Both the position numbers and the translations under genes were made by a program. The notes beneath the pieces are model-generated. The model was given only the letters and a program-made list of their open reading frames with translations. It had not been told where the DNA came from and did no database searches. From Lysobacter gummosus (lineage in GTDB: Bacteria > Pseudomonadota > Gammaproteobacteria > Xanthomonadales > Xanthomonadaceae), in the NCBI RefSeq assembly GCF_001442805.1, contig NZ_CP011131.1, forward strand, positions 2,418,001 to 2,482,000: DNA of 64,000 nt, read 5' to 3'. Positions 48,248 to 57,792 of the stretch are shown in pieces. How positions within the stretch are numbered: the stretch's first letter is position 1; each line of letters opens with the position of its first letter.

Positions 48248-48682
48248 ATGAATCGCAATTCGCGGATCTTCGGATCGTGCCTGGGCCTGCTCCTGGTCGC
48301 GGTTCCGCCAGCCCATGCGCAGAAAGACCGCCAGGTCTACGAAGACGCGATCGCGCGCTCGGCCGAGGTGTGTCCCGACCATTCCGCCGAGCGCACCCGC
48401 GCCGGAGTCATGGCCGTCCCGGCCGCCACCTTGAAGGTGCTGGAGGAGTTCGATGTCGCCCTGTGCCCGGACCGCCGCCTCGACAGCACCACGCCGGTGG
48501 TCTGGTACGGCGTGCAGAACGTGTTCGCCTGGAATCCGTCGGTCAAGGGCGCGCCCAAGGTGATGGCGACCCAGGCCGCCGCCTACGCGCGCAGCGAGGA
48601 GTTCCCGCAGACCACCGTGGTGTGGAAGGCGAACGGCAAGCTCGCCGAAGGCGCGCTGGTGCCGTCGTTCCGCAAGCGTTGA
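48248..48682 (+). CDS. Small secreted protein of unknown function
   Basis: A 144-residue product with a signal peptide (FGSCLGLLLVAVPPAHAQ, cleavage near residue 24). The mature 120 residues have two Cys (VCPDH and ALCPD) and no family I recognise. AGGAG lies six bases upstream of the ATG. Divergent from the toxin-antitoxin pair. Confidence 0.72.
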   Translation: MNRNSRIFGSCLGLLLVAVPPAHAQKDRQVYEDAIARSAEVCPDHSAERTRAGVMAVPAATLKVLEEFDVALCPDRRLDSTTPVVWYGVQNVFAWNPSVKGAPKVMATQAAAYARSEEFPQTTVVWKANGKLAEGALVPSFRKR

Positions 48683-48788
48683 GGGTTTGATGGCGGCGGC
48701 CGGCTTGAGGTTGCCGGCCGCGGGGACGCCGCGGAGGTTCGCGGGCATCCCTGTGTAAGCCGCCAGGCAATCAAGCAGCGAGAAAACA

Positions 48789-48809
48789 GGCCGGCGTTCG
48801 CCGGCCTTT
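48789..48809 (+). terminator. Rho-independent terminator
   Basis: GGCCGGCG-TT-CGCCGGCC is followed by TTT. It lies about 100 bases after the stop of the 48248 gene. Confidence 0.75.
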
Positions 48810-49324
48810 GCGCATGGCGCGATCGAATCGGGCGCATCGACGGCTGCATGGCCTGGCCGCGTCGATGCCGCGAGCCAACGCCGCCGAGCACGCCGCACCG
48901 CGCGGCCGTCATCGAATCGTGAACGAAAGCCACACCGGCGGCGCCGATCGCGCTGTGGCCAACGGAATTTTTATTCTCTCGCCGACGCCGTCCTCGTATC
49001 GTCGCGTGCATTCGTCGCGTCGATGATCGAGTGCATCGGCGCGGCGCGCGCGGACGCTCGGCGGCTTCGCCGAGGCGCGAATCGATAAGCGCTGTCGACT
49101 GTTTCCCGATCTCCACGGCGTCGCGGCTTGCGGCGGAAGCGGGCGAGGGCGTGGTGAAGTACGCAATCCCGTGTCGCCGCGGTCCACCGTGTTCGCCCGC
49201 CGCGCCTGAACGAAGGCCGGCAAGCGCGCGCGACGAGCGTCGCGCGCGCGGAACTCGTTCTATCGTTCCCGTTCCGATGCTTGCGGCCCGGCGCATGTTT
49301 CAGGCCATCACCCCCGAAGGATGA
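48810..49324. other. Gene-poor stretch before the proline-rich membrane protein
   Basis: No credible gene, RNA or clear regulatory site was seen between the terminator at 48809 and the gene at 49325. CCCCGAAGG at the end could act as a ribosome-binding site. Confidence 0.55.
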
Positions 49325-50329
49325 ATGAACAAAGCCGCTCCTCCGCAAGATGCCCTGCTGCATGCGAGCGCTTTGCTGATCGCCGTCGCGGTGACGATGT
49401 TCACCGGTTGGCTGTTGCTGGACGTGCCGGCCCCGGCGCCGGCGCAACCGGCCCTGGATGTGGTCCTGATCGAGCGCGTGCCGCCGCCCGTCGAGCCGCC
49501 GAGCGAACCGGACTTCGTGCCCGTGCCCATGCCACGCGACCGCCCGCACGCGCCTCAAACGGCGAGCGTCGCCGCGAACACGCCCCGTCCCGTGCAGCCT
49601 CAGCCATCGACGCCGCGCAAGCAAACCGCGGCAAACACGCCACCGCCCGCGCGCCCCAGCCGGCTATTCAACGCCGACGGCCGCGTCGCGCTGCCGGAGG
49701 CCGACCCGATGCGCGCGCCGCCCGGCCGCGCGCCGGGCGATCCGGACGATCCCAAATTCGTAGCCGCGAAGAACACCTTCGAACGCCGCAATCCGATCGA
49801 CGTGCCGCCGACCGGATTCGAATCGGATTGGGCCACCGAAGGCACCCTCGGCAAGGCCTTGCTGGGTAAGGCGACCAAGCGGCTGCAGAAAATCGCCGAC
49901 GCGATGCCGTTCAAGCGCGATATCCAGCAGGCACGCGCGCGGCCGCCGCCGCCGGTGCGGTTCAATCCGGCGCTGCACGAGCGGCCCTCGGACCTGGGCA
50001 GCGAAGCCACCGGCGATGCCTACAAGGCCGCGCCGATCGCGTTCGAGCCCGCGCCGGGCCTGCAGGGCGAGGCCAGCCGCCGTATCCGTCAGGCGATCGG
50101 CGAAGTCGAAGCGGCCCACGGCGGCTGCGAGCGCAAGCGGCTGCGCGAGTTGCTGGCGCCGGCGATCGTGCGCGTGGACGAACTTCAACGCATCGAACGC
50201 GCGATGGCGAGCGGCGTCGATCCGATCCGCGCCGAACAGTTGCTGCCGCGTTCGGCCGACATGGCCTACGACCAGGCGCGTCGCGCGATCTGGTACGCGA
50301 AACAGCAATTGGCGACGTGCGCGAGCTGA
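49325..50329 (+). CDS. Membrane-anchored proline-rich protein of unknown function
   Basis: A 334-residue product with one N-terminal transmembrane helix (about 12-32, LHASALLIAVAVTMFTGWLLL). A long Pro-rich stretch follows (about 35-135, e.g. PAPAPAQPALDVVLIERVPPPVEPP), as in TonB-like spanning proteins. The C-terminal part (about 230-334) is helical with Cys in GGCERKRL and QLATCAS, and has no clear TonB C-terminal domain. It may span the periplasm as an energy-coupling or wall-linked protein, but this is inference only. GAAGG lies just upstream. Confidence 0.72.
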   Translation: MNKAAPPQDALLHASALLIAVAVTMFTGWLLLDVPAPAPAQPALDVVLIERVPPPVEPPSEPDFVPVPMPRDRPHAPQTASVAANTPRPVQPQPSTPRKQTAANTPPPARPSRLFNADGRVALPEADPMRAPPGRAPGDPDDPKFVAAKNTFERRNPIDVPPTGFESDWATEGTLGKALLGKATKRLQKIADAMPFKRDIQQARARPPPPVRFNPALHERPSDLGSEATGDAYKAAPIAFEPAPGLQGEASRRIRQAIGEVEAAHGGCERKRLRELLAPAIVRVDELQRIERAMASGVDPIRAEQLLPRSADMAYDQARRAIWYAKQQLATCAS

Positions 50330-50783
50330 CCTGGGCGGCCTGATACACGAGTACCGACGACATCGACTGTTCGTTTGTTCGCCGCGTTGCCGTCGACGGT
50401 GCGGTTACGGCGTTGAAGCGCGCACCGTCAATGCGTGCGATTCAAACGAAGTCGGCGCTGAGCGCATCGCGCGAACCATCGGCGTCTGCATGATCGCGAC
50501 GATGGCGGTGCCGATCTGGCGCCGCAGAGAGGCGATGAACAGGCGCGAGGCGCACATTCGATGCGGCAATGCACGCATCACCATCGATATTAGCGTTTGA
50601 GCCGCGATGCACGTCATCGCATCGCTTTGTGATCCGCGTGGTGAATCCACCGCCATTGCAGCCGCGTCGATGCCTTGACGCCGGCCCGCATCCAGCGCTT
50701 GCGTCCGCTCTGAACGAACGCGCGCAATGCGCCCGCCGCGATGCGGCTTGTCCGCCCAGGGCCGCAAGCACTACACTTCGCCC
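50330..50783. other. Stretch before the cobalamin riboswitch
   Basis: This 454-base stretch holds no gene that I trust. The promoter of the riboswitch transcript should lie in its last hundred bases, but I cannot pick -35/-10 boxes with confidence. TACACT (about 50772) is a weak -10 candidate. Confidence 0.5.
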
Positions 50784-50980
50784 GCCACAGGTGCCTTGCA
50801 CGCCGGTCCATACCGGCGCGCAGGGTGAAACGGGAAGTCGGTGCGGACGTGATCGTCCAATTCCGACGCTGCCCCCGCAACGGTAGGCGAGAACACCCGA
50901 CGTTGACCACTGCGCTCGCGCGGGAAGGTGTCGGGGTGATGCTTCGGCATCGCTCGCAAGCCCGGAGACCGGCCCGTGGC
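50784..50980 (+). ncRNA. Cobalamin (B12) riboswitch aptamer
   Basis: The region contains the conserved elements of the AdoCbl riboswitch in order: GGTGAAACGGGAA (50824-50836), GCTGCCCCCGCAACGGTA (about 50869-50885), CCACTG...GGGAAGG (about 50906-50927) and the B12 box AAGCCCGGAGACCGGCC (50958-50974). The P1 stem is GCCAC (50784-50788) with GTGGC (50976-50980). It is followed by a GGACATC-GGGA-GATGTCC hairpin (50981-50998). In known cases, bound cobalamin turns expression off. The first gene downstream is mmsA, not a transporter or cobalamin gene. Confidence 0.93.
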
Positions 50981-51076
50981 GGACATCGGGAGATGTCCTC
51001 CTCGAGTGTTGCGGCGGGCAACCTGACGGGCTGATTCGATGCGGCGTGCGTTCGCCATCGTTTCGTCTTGTCGCGC

Positions 51077-51118
51077 GTCTCCGCAACCCTCGCTTTCGCG
51101 GGTGTGCGATACGGAGAC
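51077..51118 (+). promoter_or_regulatory. Candidate ribosome-binding-site-sequestering hairpin of the B12 riboswitch
   Basis: GTCTCCG (51077-51083) is exactly complementary to CGGAGAC (51112-51118), which contains the GGAG ribosome-binding site of mmsA. Inner pairs (CAACCC with GGGTG-TG) extend the stem. This would hide the start signal and could be the off-state platform of the riboswitch. That it switches with B12 is inference. Confidence 0.55.
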
Positions 51119-51122
51119 CACC

Positions 51123-52646
51123 ATGAACGATATGCATCGCGTTGCGACCGAGGTCGCGACGGTCAAGCTTTTGATCGACGGCGAATTCGTCGAATCCCGC
51201 AGCACGCAGTGGCGCGACGTCGTCAATCCGGCCACCCAGGCGGTGCTGGCGCGCGTACCGATGGCCACGGCCGAGGAAGTGGACGCGGCGGTGGCTTCGG
51301 CCGCACGCGCGTTCAAGACCTGGCGCAAGACCCCGATCGGCGCGCGTGCGCGCATCTTCCTGAAATATCAGCAGCTGATCCGCGAGCACATGAGCGAGCT
51401 CGCCGCGATCCTGACCTCCGAGCAGGGCAAGACCTTGCCCGACGCCGAAGGCGACGTGTTCCGCGGCCTGGAAGTGGTCGAACACGCCGCGGCGATCGGC
51501 AACCTGCAACTGGGCGAGTTGGCCAACAACGTCGCCGGCGGCGTCGATACCTACACCTTGCTGCAACCGCTGGGCGTGTGCGCGGGCATTACGCCGTTCA
51601 ATTTCCCGGCGATGATTCCGCTGTGGATGTTCCCGATGGCCATCGCCACCGGCAACACCTTCGTGCTCAAGCCGTCCGAACAGGATCCGCTGGTGACCAT
51701 GCGCCTGGTCGAGCTGGCGCTGCAGGCCGGCGTTCCCAAGGGCGTGCTCAACGTCGTCCACGGTGGCGAAGATGTGGTCAACGCGATCTGCGATCACGCC
51801 GATATCCGCGCGGTGTCGTTCGTCGGTTCGACCAAGGTCGGCACCCACGTGTATCGCCGCGCCTCGCTCGCCGGCAAGCGCGTGCAATGCATGATGGGTG
51901 CGAAGAATCACGCCATCGTGCTGCCCGACGCGAACAAGGAGCAAACCCTCAACGCCATGGCCGGCGCCGCGTTCGGCGCGGCCGGGCAGCGTTGCATGGC
52001 CGCGTCCACCGCGGTGTTGGTCGGCGAAGCGCGGCAGTGGATTCCGGATCTGGTCGCCAAGGCGCGCACGCTCAAGGTCAACGCCGGCACCGAGCCGGGC
52101 ACCGACGTGGGTCCGGTGATTTCCTGCGCCGCGCGCGAACGCGTCGAAGGCCTGATTGCCTCGGGCGTGGAGCAGGGCGCGGTGCTCGAACTCGACGGCC
52201 GCAATCCCGCGGTGCCGGGGTATCAGCAAGGCAATTTCGTCGGCCCGACGATCTTCTCCGGCGTCGAACCGGGCATGCGCATCTATCAGGAAGAAATTTT
52301 CGGACCGGTGCTGGTGATCCTCGGCGTGGACACGCTGGATGAGGCGATCGCGCTGATCAACGCCAATCCCAACGGCAACGGCACCGCGATCTTCACCCAG
52401 TCCGGCGCTGCCGCGCGCAGGTTCCAGGAAGAGATCGACGTCGGCCAGGTCGGCATCAACGTGCCGATTCCGGTGCCGGTGCCGCTGTTCTCGTTCACCG
52501 GCTCGCGCGCCTCCAAGCTCGGCGACCTGGGCCCGTACGGCAAGCAGGTGGTGACCTTCTATACCCAGACCAAGACCGTCACCGCGCGCTGGTTCGACGA
52601 CGAGACCCTGGGTCACGGCGTCAACACCACGATCAGTCTCAAGTGA
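51123..52646 (+). CDS. mmsA: Methylmalonate-semialdehyde dehydrogenase (CoA-acylating)
   Basis: MmsA oxidises methylmalonate semialdehyde from valine breakdown to propionyl-CoA with NAD+ and CoA. The 507-residue aldehyde dehydrogenase has the family start [26 protein letters not shown], the cofactor region [19 protein letters not shown], catalytic Cys291 in GQRCMA, and the C-terminal [21 protein letters not shown]. Gene order fits the valine operon. The ATG at 51123 has GGAG six bases upstream. It is the first gene after the B12 riboswitch. Confidence 0.96.
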   Translation: MNDMHRVATEVATVKLLIDGEFVESRSTQWRDVVNPATQAVLARVPMATAEEVDAAVASAARAFKTWRKTPIGARARIFLKYQQLIREHMSELAAILTSEQGKTLPDAEGDVFRGLEVVEHAAAIGNLQLGELANNVAGGVDTYTLLQPLGVCAGITPFNFPAMIPLWMFPMAIATGNTFVLKPSEQDPLVTMRLVELALQAGVPKGVLNVVHGGEDVVNAICDHADIRAVSFVGSTKVGTHVYRRASLAGKRVQCMMGAKNHAIVLPDANKEQTLNAMAGAAFGAAGQRCMAASTAVLVGEARQWIPDLVAKARTLKVNAGTEPGTDVGPVISCAARERVEGLIASGVEQGAVLELDGRNPAVPGYQQGNFVGPTIFSGVEPGMRIYQEEIFGPVLVILGVDTLDEAIALINANPNGNGTAIFTQSGAAARRFQEEIDVGQVGINVPIPVPVPLFSFTGSRASKLGDLGPYGKQVVTFYTQTKTVTARWFDDETLGHGVNTTISLK

Positions 52647-53836
52647 TGGCCGCGGTCATGGACTGGCAGGCCGCGTCGGTGGTGCCGACCGGCCTGAGCG
52701 AAGAACAGGCTGCGTACCGCGATGCGGCGCGCGACTTCGCCCAGGCTCGGTTGGCGCCGCATGCGGCGCAATGGGACGCGCAAGGCATCTTTCCGCGCGA
52801 AGCCATCGCCCAGGCCGGCGAGCTCGGCTTTTGCGGGCTGTACGTGGACGAAGCCGCCGGCGGCTCGGGCTTGAGCCGGCTGGACGCGGCGATCGTGTTC
52901 GAGGAACTGGCCGCGGTCGATCCGTCCACCGCGGCGTTCATCAGCATCCACAACATGGCGACCTGGATGCTGACCGCGCATGCCAGCGACGTGGTGCGCG
53001 AGCAGTGGGGCCCGGCTCTGGCCAGCGGACGCAGTCTGGCCTCGTATTGCCTGACCGAACCGGGCGCGGGATCGGATGCGGCCTCGCTGAAAACCCGCGC
53101 CGTGCGCGACGGCGAGGACTACGTGCTCAACGGCGCGAAGGCTTTCATCTCCGGCGCCGGCGCCACCGACATGCTGGTGGTGATGGCGCGCACCGGCGGC
53201 GATGGCGCGCGCGGCATCAGCGCGTTCGCGGTCGCCGCCGACAGCGCCGGCATCGCCTACGGCCGCAAGGAAGAAAAGATGGGCTGGAACAGCCAGCCCA
53301 CGCGCGGCATCAGCTTCGAGAACGTGCGCGTGCCGGCGCGCAATCTGCTCGGACGCGAAGGCGACGGCTTCAAGATCGCGATGAAGGGGCTCGACGGCGG
53401 CCGCATCAACATCGCCAGTTGCTCGCTCGGCGCGGCCCAGGGCGCCTTGGACGCGGCCCGCCGCTACATGGGCGAACGCCGCCAGTTCGGGAAGAAACTC
53501 GCCGAGTTTCAGGCCCTGCAGTTCAAGCTCGCCGACATGGCCACGCAACTGATCGCCTCGCGGCAGATGGTGCATACCGCCGCGCGCAAGATCGACGCCG
53601 GCAGCAGCGATGCCACCGTGTGGTGCGCGATGGCCAAGCGCTTCGCGACCGATGCCGGCTTCGCCGTGTGCAACGACGCGCTGCAGATCCACGGCGGCTA
53701 CGGCTACATCCGCGAATACCCGATCGAGCGCCTGCTGCGCGATTGCCGCGTGCACCAGATCCTGGAAGGCACCAACGAAATCATGCGCGTGATCATCGCG
53801 CGCCATCTGCTCAACAGCGACGAGGAATTGCGATGA
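52646..53836 (+). CDS. Isobutyryl-CoA dehydrogenase-like acyl-CoA dehydrogenase
   Basis: A 396-residue FAD acyl-CoA dehydrogenase. Given its place between mmsA and enoyl-CoA hydratase it probably oxidises isobutyryl-CoA in valine catabolism. It has the N-terminal helices, YCLTEPGAGSDAASL and the C-terminal CNDALQIHGGYGYIREYPIERL; the catalytic base is Glu374 in ILEGTNEIMR. The ATG overlaps the mmsA stop (TGATG); an upstream GTG is possible. Confidence 0.93.
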   Translation: MAAVMDWQAASVVPTGLSEEQAAYRDAARDFAQARLAPHAAQWDAQGIFPREAIAQAGELGFCGLYVDEAAGGSGLSRLDAAIVFEELAAVDPSTAAFISIHNMATWMLTAHASDVVREQWGPALASGRSLASYCLTEPGAGSDAASLKTRAVRDGEDYVLNGAKAFISGAGATDMLVVMARTGGDGARGISAFAVAADSAGIAYGRKEEKMGWNSQPTRGISFENVRVPARNLLGREGDGFKIAMKGLDGGRINIASCSLGAAQGALDAARRYMGERRQFGKKLAEFQALQFKLADMATQLIASRQMVHTAARKIDAGSSDATVWCAMAKRFATDAGFAVCNDALQIHGGYGYIREYPIERLLRDCRVHQILEGTNEIMRVIIARHLLNSDEELR

Positions 53837-54627
53837 GTCTTGCCGACACCGTCTACACCGGCCTGAAGCTGGAAATCGACGGCCACACCGCCGTGGTCAC
53901 GCTGAGCAATCCGCCGGCCAACACCTGGACCCGCGACAGCCTCGCCGCCTTGCGCGATCTGGTCCGCGACCTGGACCGCGAGCGCGACATCTACGCCCTG
54001 GTGATCACCGGCGAAGGCGAGAAATTCTTCTCGGCCGGCGCCGATCTCAAGCAGTTCGCCAGCGGCGACAAGGCCCTGGCGCGCGACGCGGCGCGCCGCT
54101 TCGGCGAGGCCTTCGAAGCGCTGAGCGCGTTCCGCGGCGTGTCGATCGCGGCGATCAACGGCTATGCGATGGGCGGCGGGCTCGAATGCGCGCTGGCCTG
54201 CGATCTGCGCATCGTCGAGGAACAGGCGCAACTGGCGCTGCCGGAAGCGACGGTAGGCCTGCTGCCTTGCGCGGGCGGCACCCAGAACCTGCCGCGTCTG
54301 GTCGGCGAAGGCTGGGCCAAGCGGATGATGCTGCTCGGCGAGCGCGTCGATGCGGCGACCGCACTGCGCATCGGTCTGGTCGAGGAAGTCGTCGGCAAGG
54401 GCGAGGCCAAGGCGCGCGCGCTGGCCTGGGCCAGGCAGGCCGAGAAACAGAGCCCGACCAGCGTCACCGCGTGCAAGGCGCTGGTGCAGGCGACGCGTTC
54501 GCAGTCGCATGCGACCGCGCTGGTGAGCGAGCGCGAAGCGTTCGTGGATCTGTTCGACAGCGCCGATCAGGTCGAAGGCGTGGCGGCGTTCCTGGAAAAG
54601 CGCGCGGCGCAATGGAAGAACGCATGA
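53833..54627 (+). CDS. Enoyl-CoA hydratase
   Basis: A 264-residue crotonase-family hydratase, which probably hydrates methacrylyl-CoA to 3-hydroxyisobutyryl-CoA in the valine route. It has the oxyanion/ADP-binding motif FFSAGADLKQF, the Gly-rich GYAMGGGLECALACDLRI with its catalytic Glu, and the second Glu in LPEATVGLLPCAGGTQ. It overlaps its neighbours by 4 bases (ATGA), which implies translational coupling. Confidence 0.93.
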   Translation: MSLADTVYTGLKLEIDGHTAVVTLSNPPANTWTRDSLAALRDLVRDLDRERDIYALVITGEGEKFFSAGADLKQFASGDKALARDAARRFGEAFEALSAFRGVSIAAINGYAMGGGLECALACDLRIVEEQAQLALPEATVGLLPCAGGTQNLPRLVGEGWAKRMMLLGERVDAATALRIGLVEEVVGKGEAKARALAWARQAEKQSPTSVTACKALVQATRSQSHATALVSEREAFVDLFDSADQVEGVAAFLEKRAAQWKNA

Positions 54628-55811
54628 ACGCGTCGATCCAGCCCGCAATCAGCGAAACCGTCGCGCCGTCGCCGGTGTTGTTCGAACAGCGCGCGGCCGG
54701 CAACGGCCGGCGCATCGGCATCGCTACGCTCAACGCCGCGGCGACCTTGAACGGCCTGTCGCTGCAGATGGCCGAATTGCTCGACGAACAACTGCGGCTT
54801 TGGGCCGAGGACGACGCGATCGCCCTGGTCGTGCTGCAGGGCGCGGGCGAGAAAGCCTTCTGCGCCGGCGGCGATCTGCACGGGCTGTATCGCGGCATGC
54901 GCGAATACCAGGCCGGCGGTGGCGGCGACATTCGCAACAATCATCAGGCCAGCGAGTTCTTCCGCACCGAATACCGCCTCGACTATCGCATCCATCGCTA
55001 TCCCAAGCCCTTGCTGTGCTGGGCCCACGGAATCGTGATGGGCGGCGGCATCGGCTTGATGGCCGGCGCCAGCCATCGCGTGGTCAGTGAGCGCTCGCGG
55101 CTGGCGTTTCCGGAAATCACCGTCGGCCTGTATCCGGATGTCGGCGGCAGCTGGTTGCTCAACCGCGTGCCGGCGCGCGCCGGGCTGTTCCTGGCATTGA
55201 CCGGCGCGCCCTTGAACGCCAGCGATGCGATCTACGCCGGTCTCGCCGATCACCACGTGCCCGAAGCGCGGCGCGCGGCGGTGTTGACGCAGTTGAGCGA
55301 TGAAGCGTGGTCGGGCGAGGCGGAGATGGATCGCCAGCGCCTGACCGCGCTGTTGCAAGCGCATGGCGAACCCGCGCCTGCCGGGCCGCTGCAACAGCAC
55401 GCGGCGTTGATCGAGCGACTGTGCGAGGGCGAGGATTTGGCAAGCATCGTCGCGCGCATCCAGGCGCTGGACGGCGACGACGCCTGGCTGACCGGCGCGG
55501 CCAAAACGCTGGCCGCGGGCGCGCCCGGGTCGGCGCGGCTGGGCTTCGAGCTGCAACAGCGCGCGGCCGAACTGTCGTTGGCCGATACCTTTCGCGTGGA
55601 ATACCTGGTCTCGCTGCAATGCGCCGCGCACGGCGATTTCGCCGAAGGCATCCGCGCCTTGCTGATCGACAAGGACCGCACTCCGCGCTGGAATCCGCCG
55701 ACGCTGGAACTGGCCAGCGCGGGCTGGGCCGCACCGTTCTTCATCGCGCCGTGGCCGCACGGCGAACATCCGCTGTCCGATCTGGACGTTTCCACGCAGG
55801 TCCACGCATGA
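54624..55811 (+). CDS. 3-hydroxyisobutyryl-CoA hydrolase
   Basis: A 395-residue crotonase-fold thioesterase that releases 3-hydroxyisobutyrate from its CoA ester. The segments [33 protein letters not shown] and [20 protein letters not shown] are those of the HIBCH group. The longer length than an ordinary hydratase also fits. ATG at 54624 overlaps the upstream stop by 4 bases; an in-frame ATG 12 bases earlier is possible. Next gene is the dehydrogenase for its product. Confidence 0.93.
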   Translation: MNASIQPAISETVAPSPVLFEQRAAGNGRRIGIATLNAAATLNGLSLQMAELLDEQLRLWAEDDAIALVVLQGAGEKAFCAGGDLHGLYRGMREYQAGGGGDIRNNHQASEFFRTEYRLDYRIHRYPKPLLCWAHGIVMGGGIGLMAGASHRVVSERSRLAFPEITVGLYPDVGGSWLLNRVPARAGLFLALTGAPLNASDAIYAGLADHHVPEARRAAVLTQLSDEAWSGEAEMDRQRLTALLQAHGEPAPAGPLQQHAALIERLCEGEDLASIVARIQALDGDDAWLTGAAKTLAAGAPGSARLGFELQQRAAELSLADTFRVEYLVSLQCAAHGDFAEGIRALLIDKDRTPRWNPPTLELASAGWAAPFFIAPWPHGEHPLSDLDVSTQVHA

Positions 55812-56698
55812 GCCGCATCGCATTCATCGGTCTGGGCAACATGGGCGGGCCGATGGCGGCCAATCTGCTCAAGGCCGGATATTCCGTGCAAGTGTTCGAT
55901 CTGTCGTTCGCCGCGGTGGCGACCGCGGTCGCGGCCGGCGCCGCCGCCGCGGCGAACGCCGCCGAAGCGGTGGCCGGCGCGCAGATCGTGATCTCGATGC
56001 TGCCGGCCAGCCGCCATGTCGAAGGCCTGTACCTGGGCGACAGCGGATTGCTGGCAGTGATCGAGCCCGGCGCGTTGATCATCGACTGCAGCACCATCGC
56101 CCCGGCCTGCGCGCAGAAGGTCGCGCAAGCGGCGAACGCGCGCGGCGTGGACATGATCGATGCGCCGGTATCCGGCGGCACCGCAGGCGCCGCGGCCGGC
56201 ACGCTGACTTTCATCGTCGGCGGCGAAGCGGCGGCGCTGGAACGCGCGCGCGAGGTGCTGCAGGCGATGGGCAAGAACATCTTCCACGTCGGCGCCAACG
56301 GCGCCGGGCAGGTCGCCAAGCTGTGCAACAACATGGCGCTGGGCGTGATCATGGCCGCGACCGGCGAAGCGCTGGCGCTGGGCGTCGCGCACGGCCTCGA
56401 CCCGAAGGTGCTGTCGCAGATGATGGCGGTCAGCACCAGCCGCAGTTGGGCCACCGAAGTGTGCAATCCCTGGCCCAACGTGCTCGACAACACGCCGGCC
56501 TCGCGCGGCTACAGCGGCGGCTTCGGCAACGACCTGATGCTGAAGGACCTGGGCCTGGCGGCGGAAGCGGCGATGGGCATCGGCGCCTCGATTCCGCTCG
56601 GCGAACTGGCGCGCAATCTGTACGCGATGAACAGCCAGGCCGGCCGCGGCGCCCTGGATTTTTCCAGCGTGGTCAAGCTGGTCGCGAAGGACGCATGA
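55808..56698 (+). CDS. mmsB: 3-hydroxyisobutyrate dehydrogenase
   Basis: MmsB oxidises 3-hydroxyisobutyrate to methylmalonate semialdehyde with NAD+, giving the substrate of MmsA. The 296-residue product starts with the Rossmann motif [18 protein letters not shown]. It has the substrate-binding [16 protein letters not shown] and the Lys-containing [12 protein letters not shown] of beta-hydroxyacid dehydrogenases. It overlaps both neighbours by 4 bases, completing the valine pathway set. Confidence 0.95.
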   Translation: MSRIAFIGLGNMGGPMAANLLKAGYSVQVFDLSFAAVATAVAAGAAAAANAAEAVAGAQIVISMLPASRHVEGLYLGDSGLLAVIEPGALIIDCSTIAPACAQKVAQAANARGVDMIDAPVSGGTAGAAAGTLTFIVGGEAAALERAREVLQAMGKNIFHVGANGAGQVAKLCNNMALGVIMAATGEALALGVAHGLDPKVLSQMMAVSTSRSWATEVCNPWPNVLDNTPASRGYSGGFGNDLMLKDLGLAAEAAMGIGASIPLGELARNLYAMNSQAGRGALDFSSVVKLVAKDA

Positions 56699-57354
56699 GC
56701 GCGCAGCGCAAGCCGCTGCAACTGCCCGGCGGCGACAGGCTGCTGCTGCATTCGTGCTGCGCGCCGTGTTCGGGCGAGTTGATGGAGGCCTTCGTGGTGG
56801 CCGGCATCGACTACTCGGTGTTCTTCTACAACCCGAACATCCACCCGCTCAAGGAATACGAACTGCGCAAGGAAGAGAACATCCGCTTCGCGCAGAAACA
56901 CGGCGTTCCGTTCATCGATGCCGATTACGACACCGACCACTGGTTCGCCCGCGCCAAGGGCATGGAGAACGAACCCGAGCGCGGCATCCGCTGCACCATG
57001 TGCTTCGACATGCGCTTCGAGCGCACCGCGCTGTACGCGCACGAGCACGGCTTCCCGGTGATGACCACCTCGCTGGGCATTTCGCGCTGGAAGAACATGG
57101 CCCAGATCAACGACAGCGGCCAGCGCGCGGTCGCGCCGTACCCGGGCCTGTCGTACTGGGACTACAACTGGCGCAAGGACGGCGGCAGCCAGCGCATGAT
57201 CGAGATCAGCAAGCGCGAACGCTTCTACCAGCAGGAATACTGCGGCTGCGTGTACTCGCTGCGCGACACCAACCGCCATCGCAAGGCCCAGGGCCGCGAG
57301 CGCATCCAACTCGGCGTGATGTTCTACGGCGACGACCCGCCCGCAAGCGATTGA
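56695..57354 (+). CDS. queH: Epoxyqueuosine reductase, cobalamin-independent
   Basis: QueH performs the last step of queuosine synthesis in tRNA, reducing epoxyqueuosine, and replaces the cobalamin- and Fe-S-dependent QueG. The 219-residue product has the hallmark Cys motifs [12 protein letters not shown] (near residue 18) and [13 protein letters not shown] (about 101), plus [12 protein letters not shown]. The ATG overlaps the mmsB stop by 4 bases, so it is part of the valine operon and under the same B12 riboswitch. A B12-repressible, B12-independent isozyme is a known logic for such riboswitches. Confidence 0.95.
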   Translation: MSAQRKPLQLPGGDRLLLHSCCAPCSGELMEAFVVAGIDYSVFFYNPNIHPLKEYELRKEENIRFAQKHGVPFIDADYDTDHWFARAKGMENEPERGIRCTMCFDMRFERTALYAHEHGFPVMTTSLGISRWKNMAQINDSGQRAVAPYPGLSYWDYNWRKDGGSQRMIEISKRERFYQQEYCGCVYSLRDTNRHRKAQGRERIQLGVMFYGDDPPASD

Positions 57355-57385
57355 ACCCGGGACGGGGACGGACAAGGAGGCGGGA

Positions 57386-57613
57386 ATGGGCAAACCTACG
57401 TACTACGTCGAAGTCGTGCGCGCCGGGCGCGAACAGGATCACCACGATTACTGGGTACTGGGCCGCCGCGCCAAGCATTCGGGCGAGCCCTTGAACGCGG
57501 AGGAAGTCAGCTTCGTGGAAGCGGTGCGGGCCAGCAATCGGCGTGAGGCGGTGGTGCTGGTGGGGCGCAAGTATCCGGGGCATGCGATCGCGGGGATGGT
57601 CGCCAAAGTCTGA
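57386..57613 (+). CDS. Small protein of unknown function downstream of queH
   Basis: A 75-residue basic, soluble protein starting MGKPTYYVEVVRAGREQDHHDYWV. No family was recognised. An AAGGAGG ribosome-binding site lies six bases upstream of the ATG, and a terminator follows. It is probably the last gene of the operon. Confidence 0.7.
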   Translation: MGKPTYYVEVVRAGREQDHHDYWVLGRRAKHSGEPLNAEEVSFVEAVRASNRREAVVLVGRKYPGHAIAGMVAKV

Positions 57614-57667
57614 TCGCGTGCGTTGACGGCTTGCGATGCGATGCAAGCGCGGGAAACCCGCGGACAC

Positions 57668-57699
57668 AAGAAAGGCCGGAAGCGATTCCGGCCTTTCTT
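57668..57699 (+). terminator. Rho-independent terminator of the valine-queH operon
   Basis: A perfect 14-bp stem AAGAAAGGCCGGAA / TTCCGGCCTTTCTT closes a GCGA loop. It lies 54 bases after the stop of the 75-residue gene. Confidence 0.9.
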
Positions 57700-57741
57700 G
57701 CGTTTTCGGTTCTGACTATGCGTATTCCTGCCTCGACCGGA

Positions 57742-57769
57742 CCAGCCCCCGGCGATAACCGGGGGCTGG
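57742..57769 (-). terminator. Hairpin after the large secreted-protein gene
   Basis: CCAGCCCCCGG-CGATAA-CCGGGGGCTGG is a perfect 11-bp stem, 24 bases past the minus-strand stop at 57793. It lacks a T-tract; it may act as a terminator or barrier. Confidence 0.6.
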
Positions 57770-57792
57770 CCTGACTCAGCGTGATGCCGTTC

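Noticed and set aside
48236..49624. Minus-strand frames near 48.2-49.6 kb
   Set aside because: No family, composition of a shadow, and they overlap a terminator and plus-strand genes.
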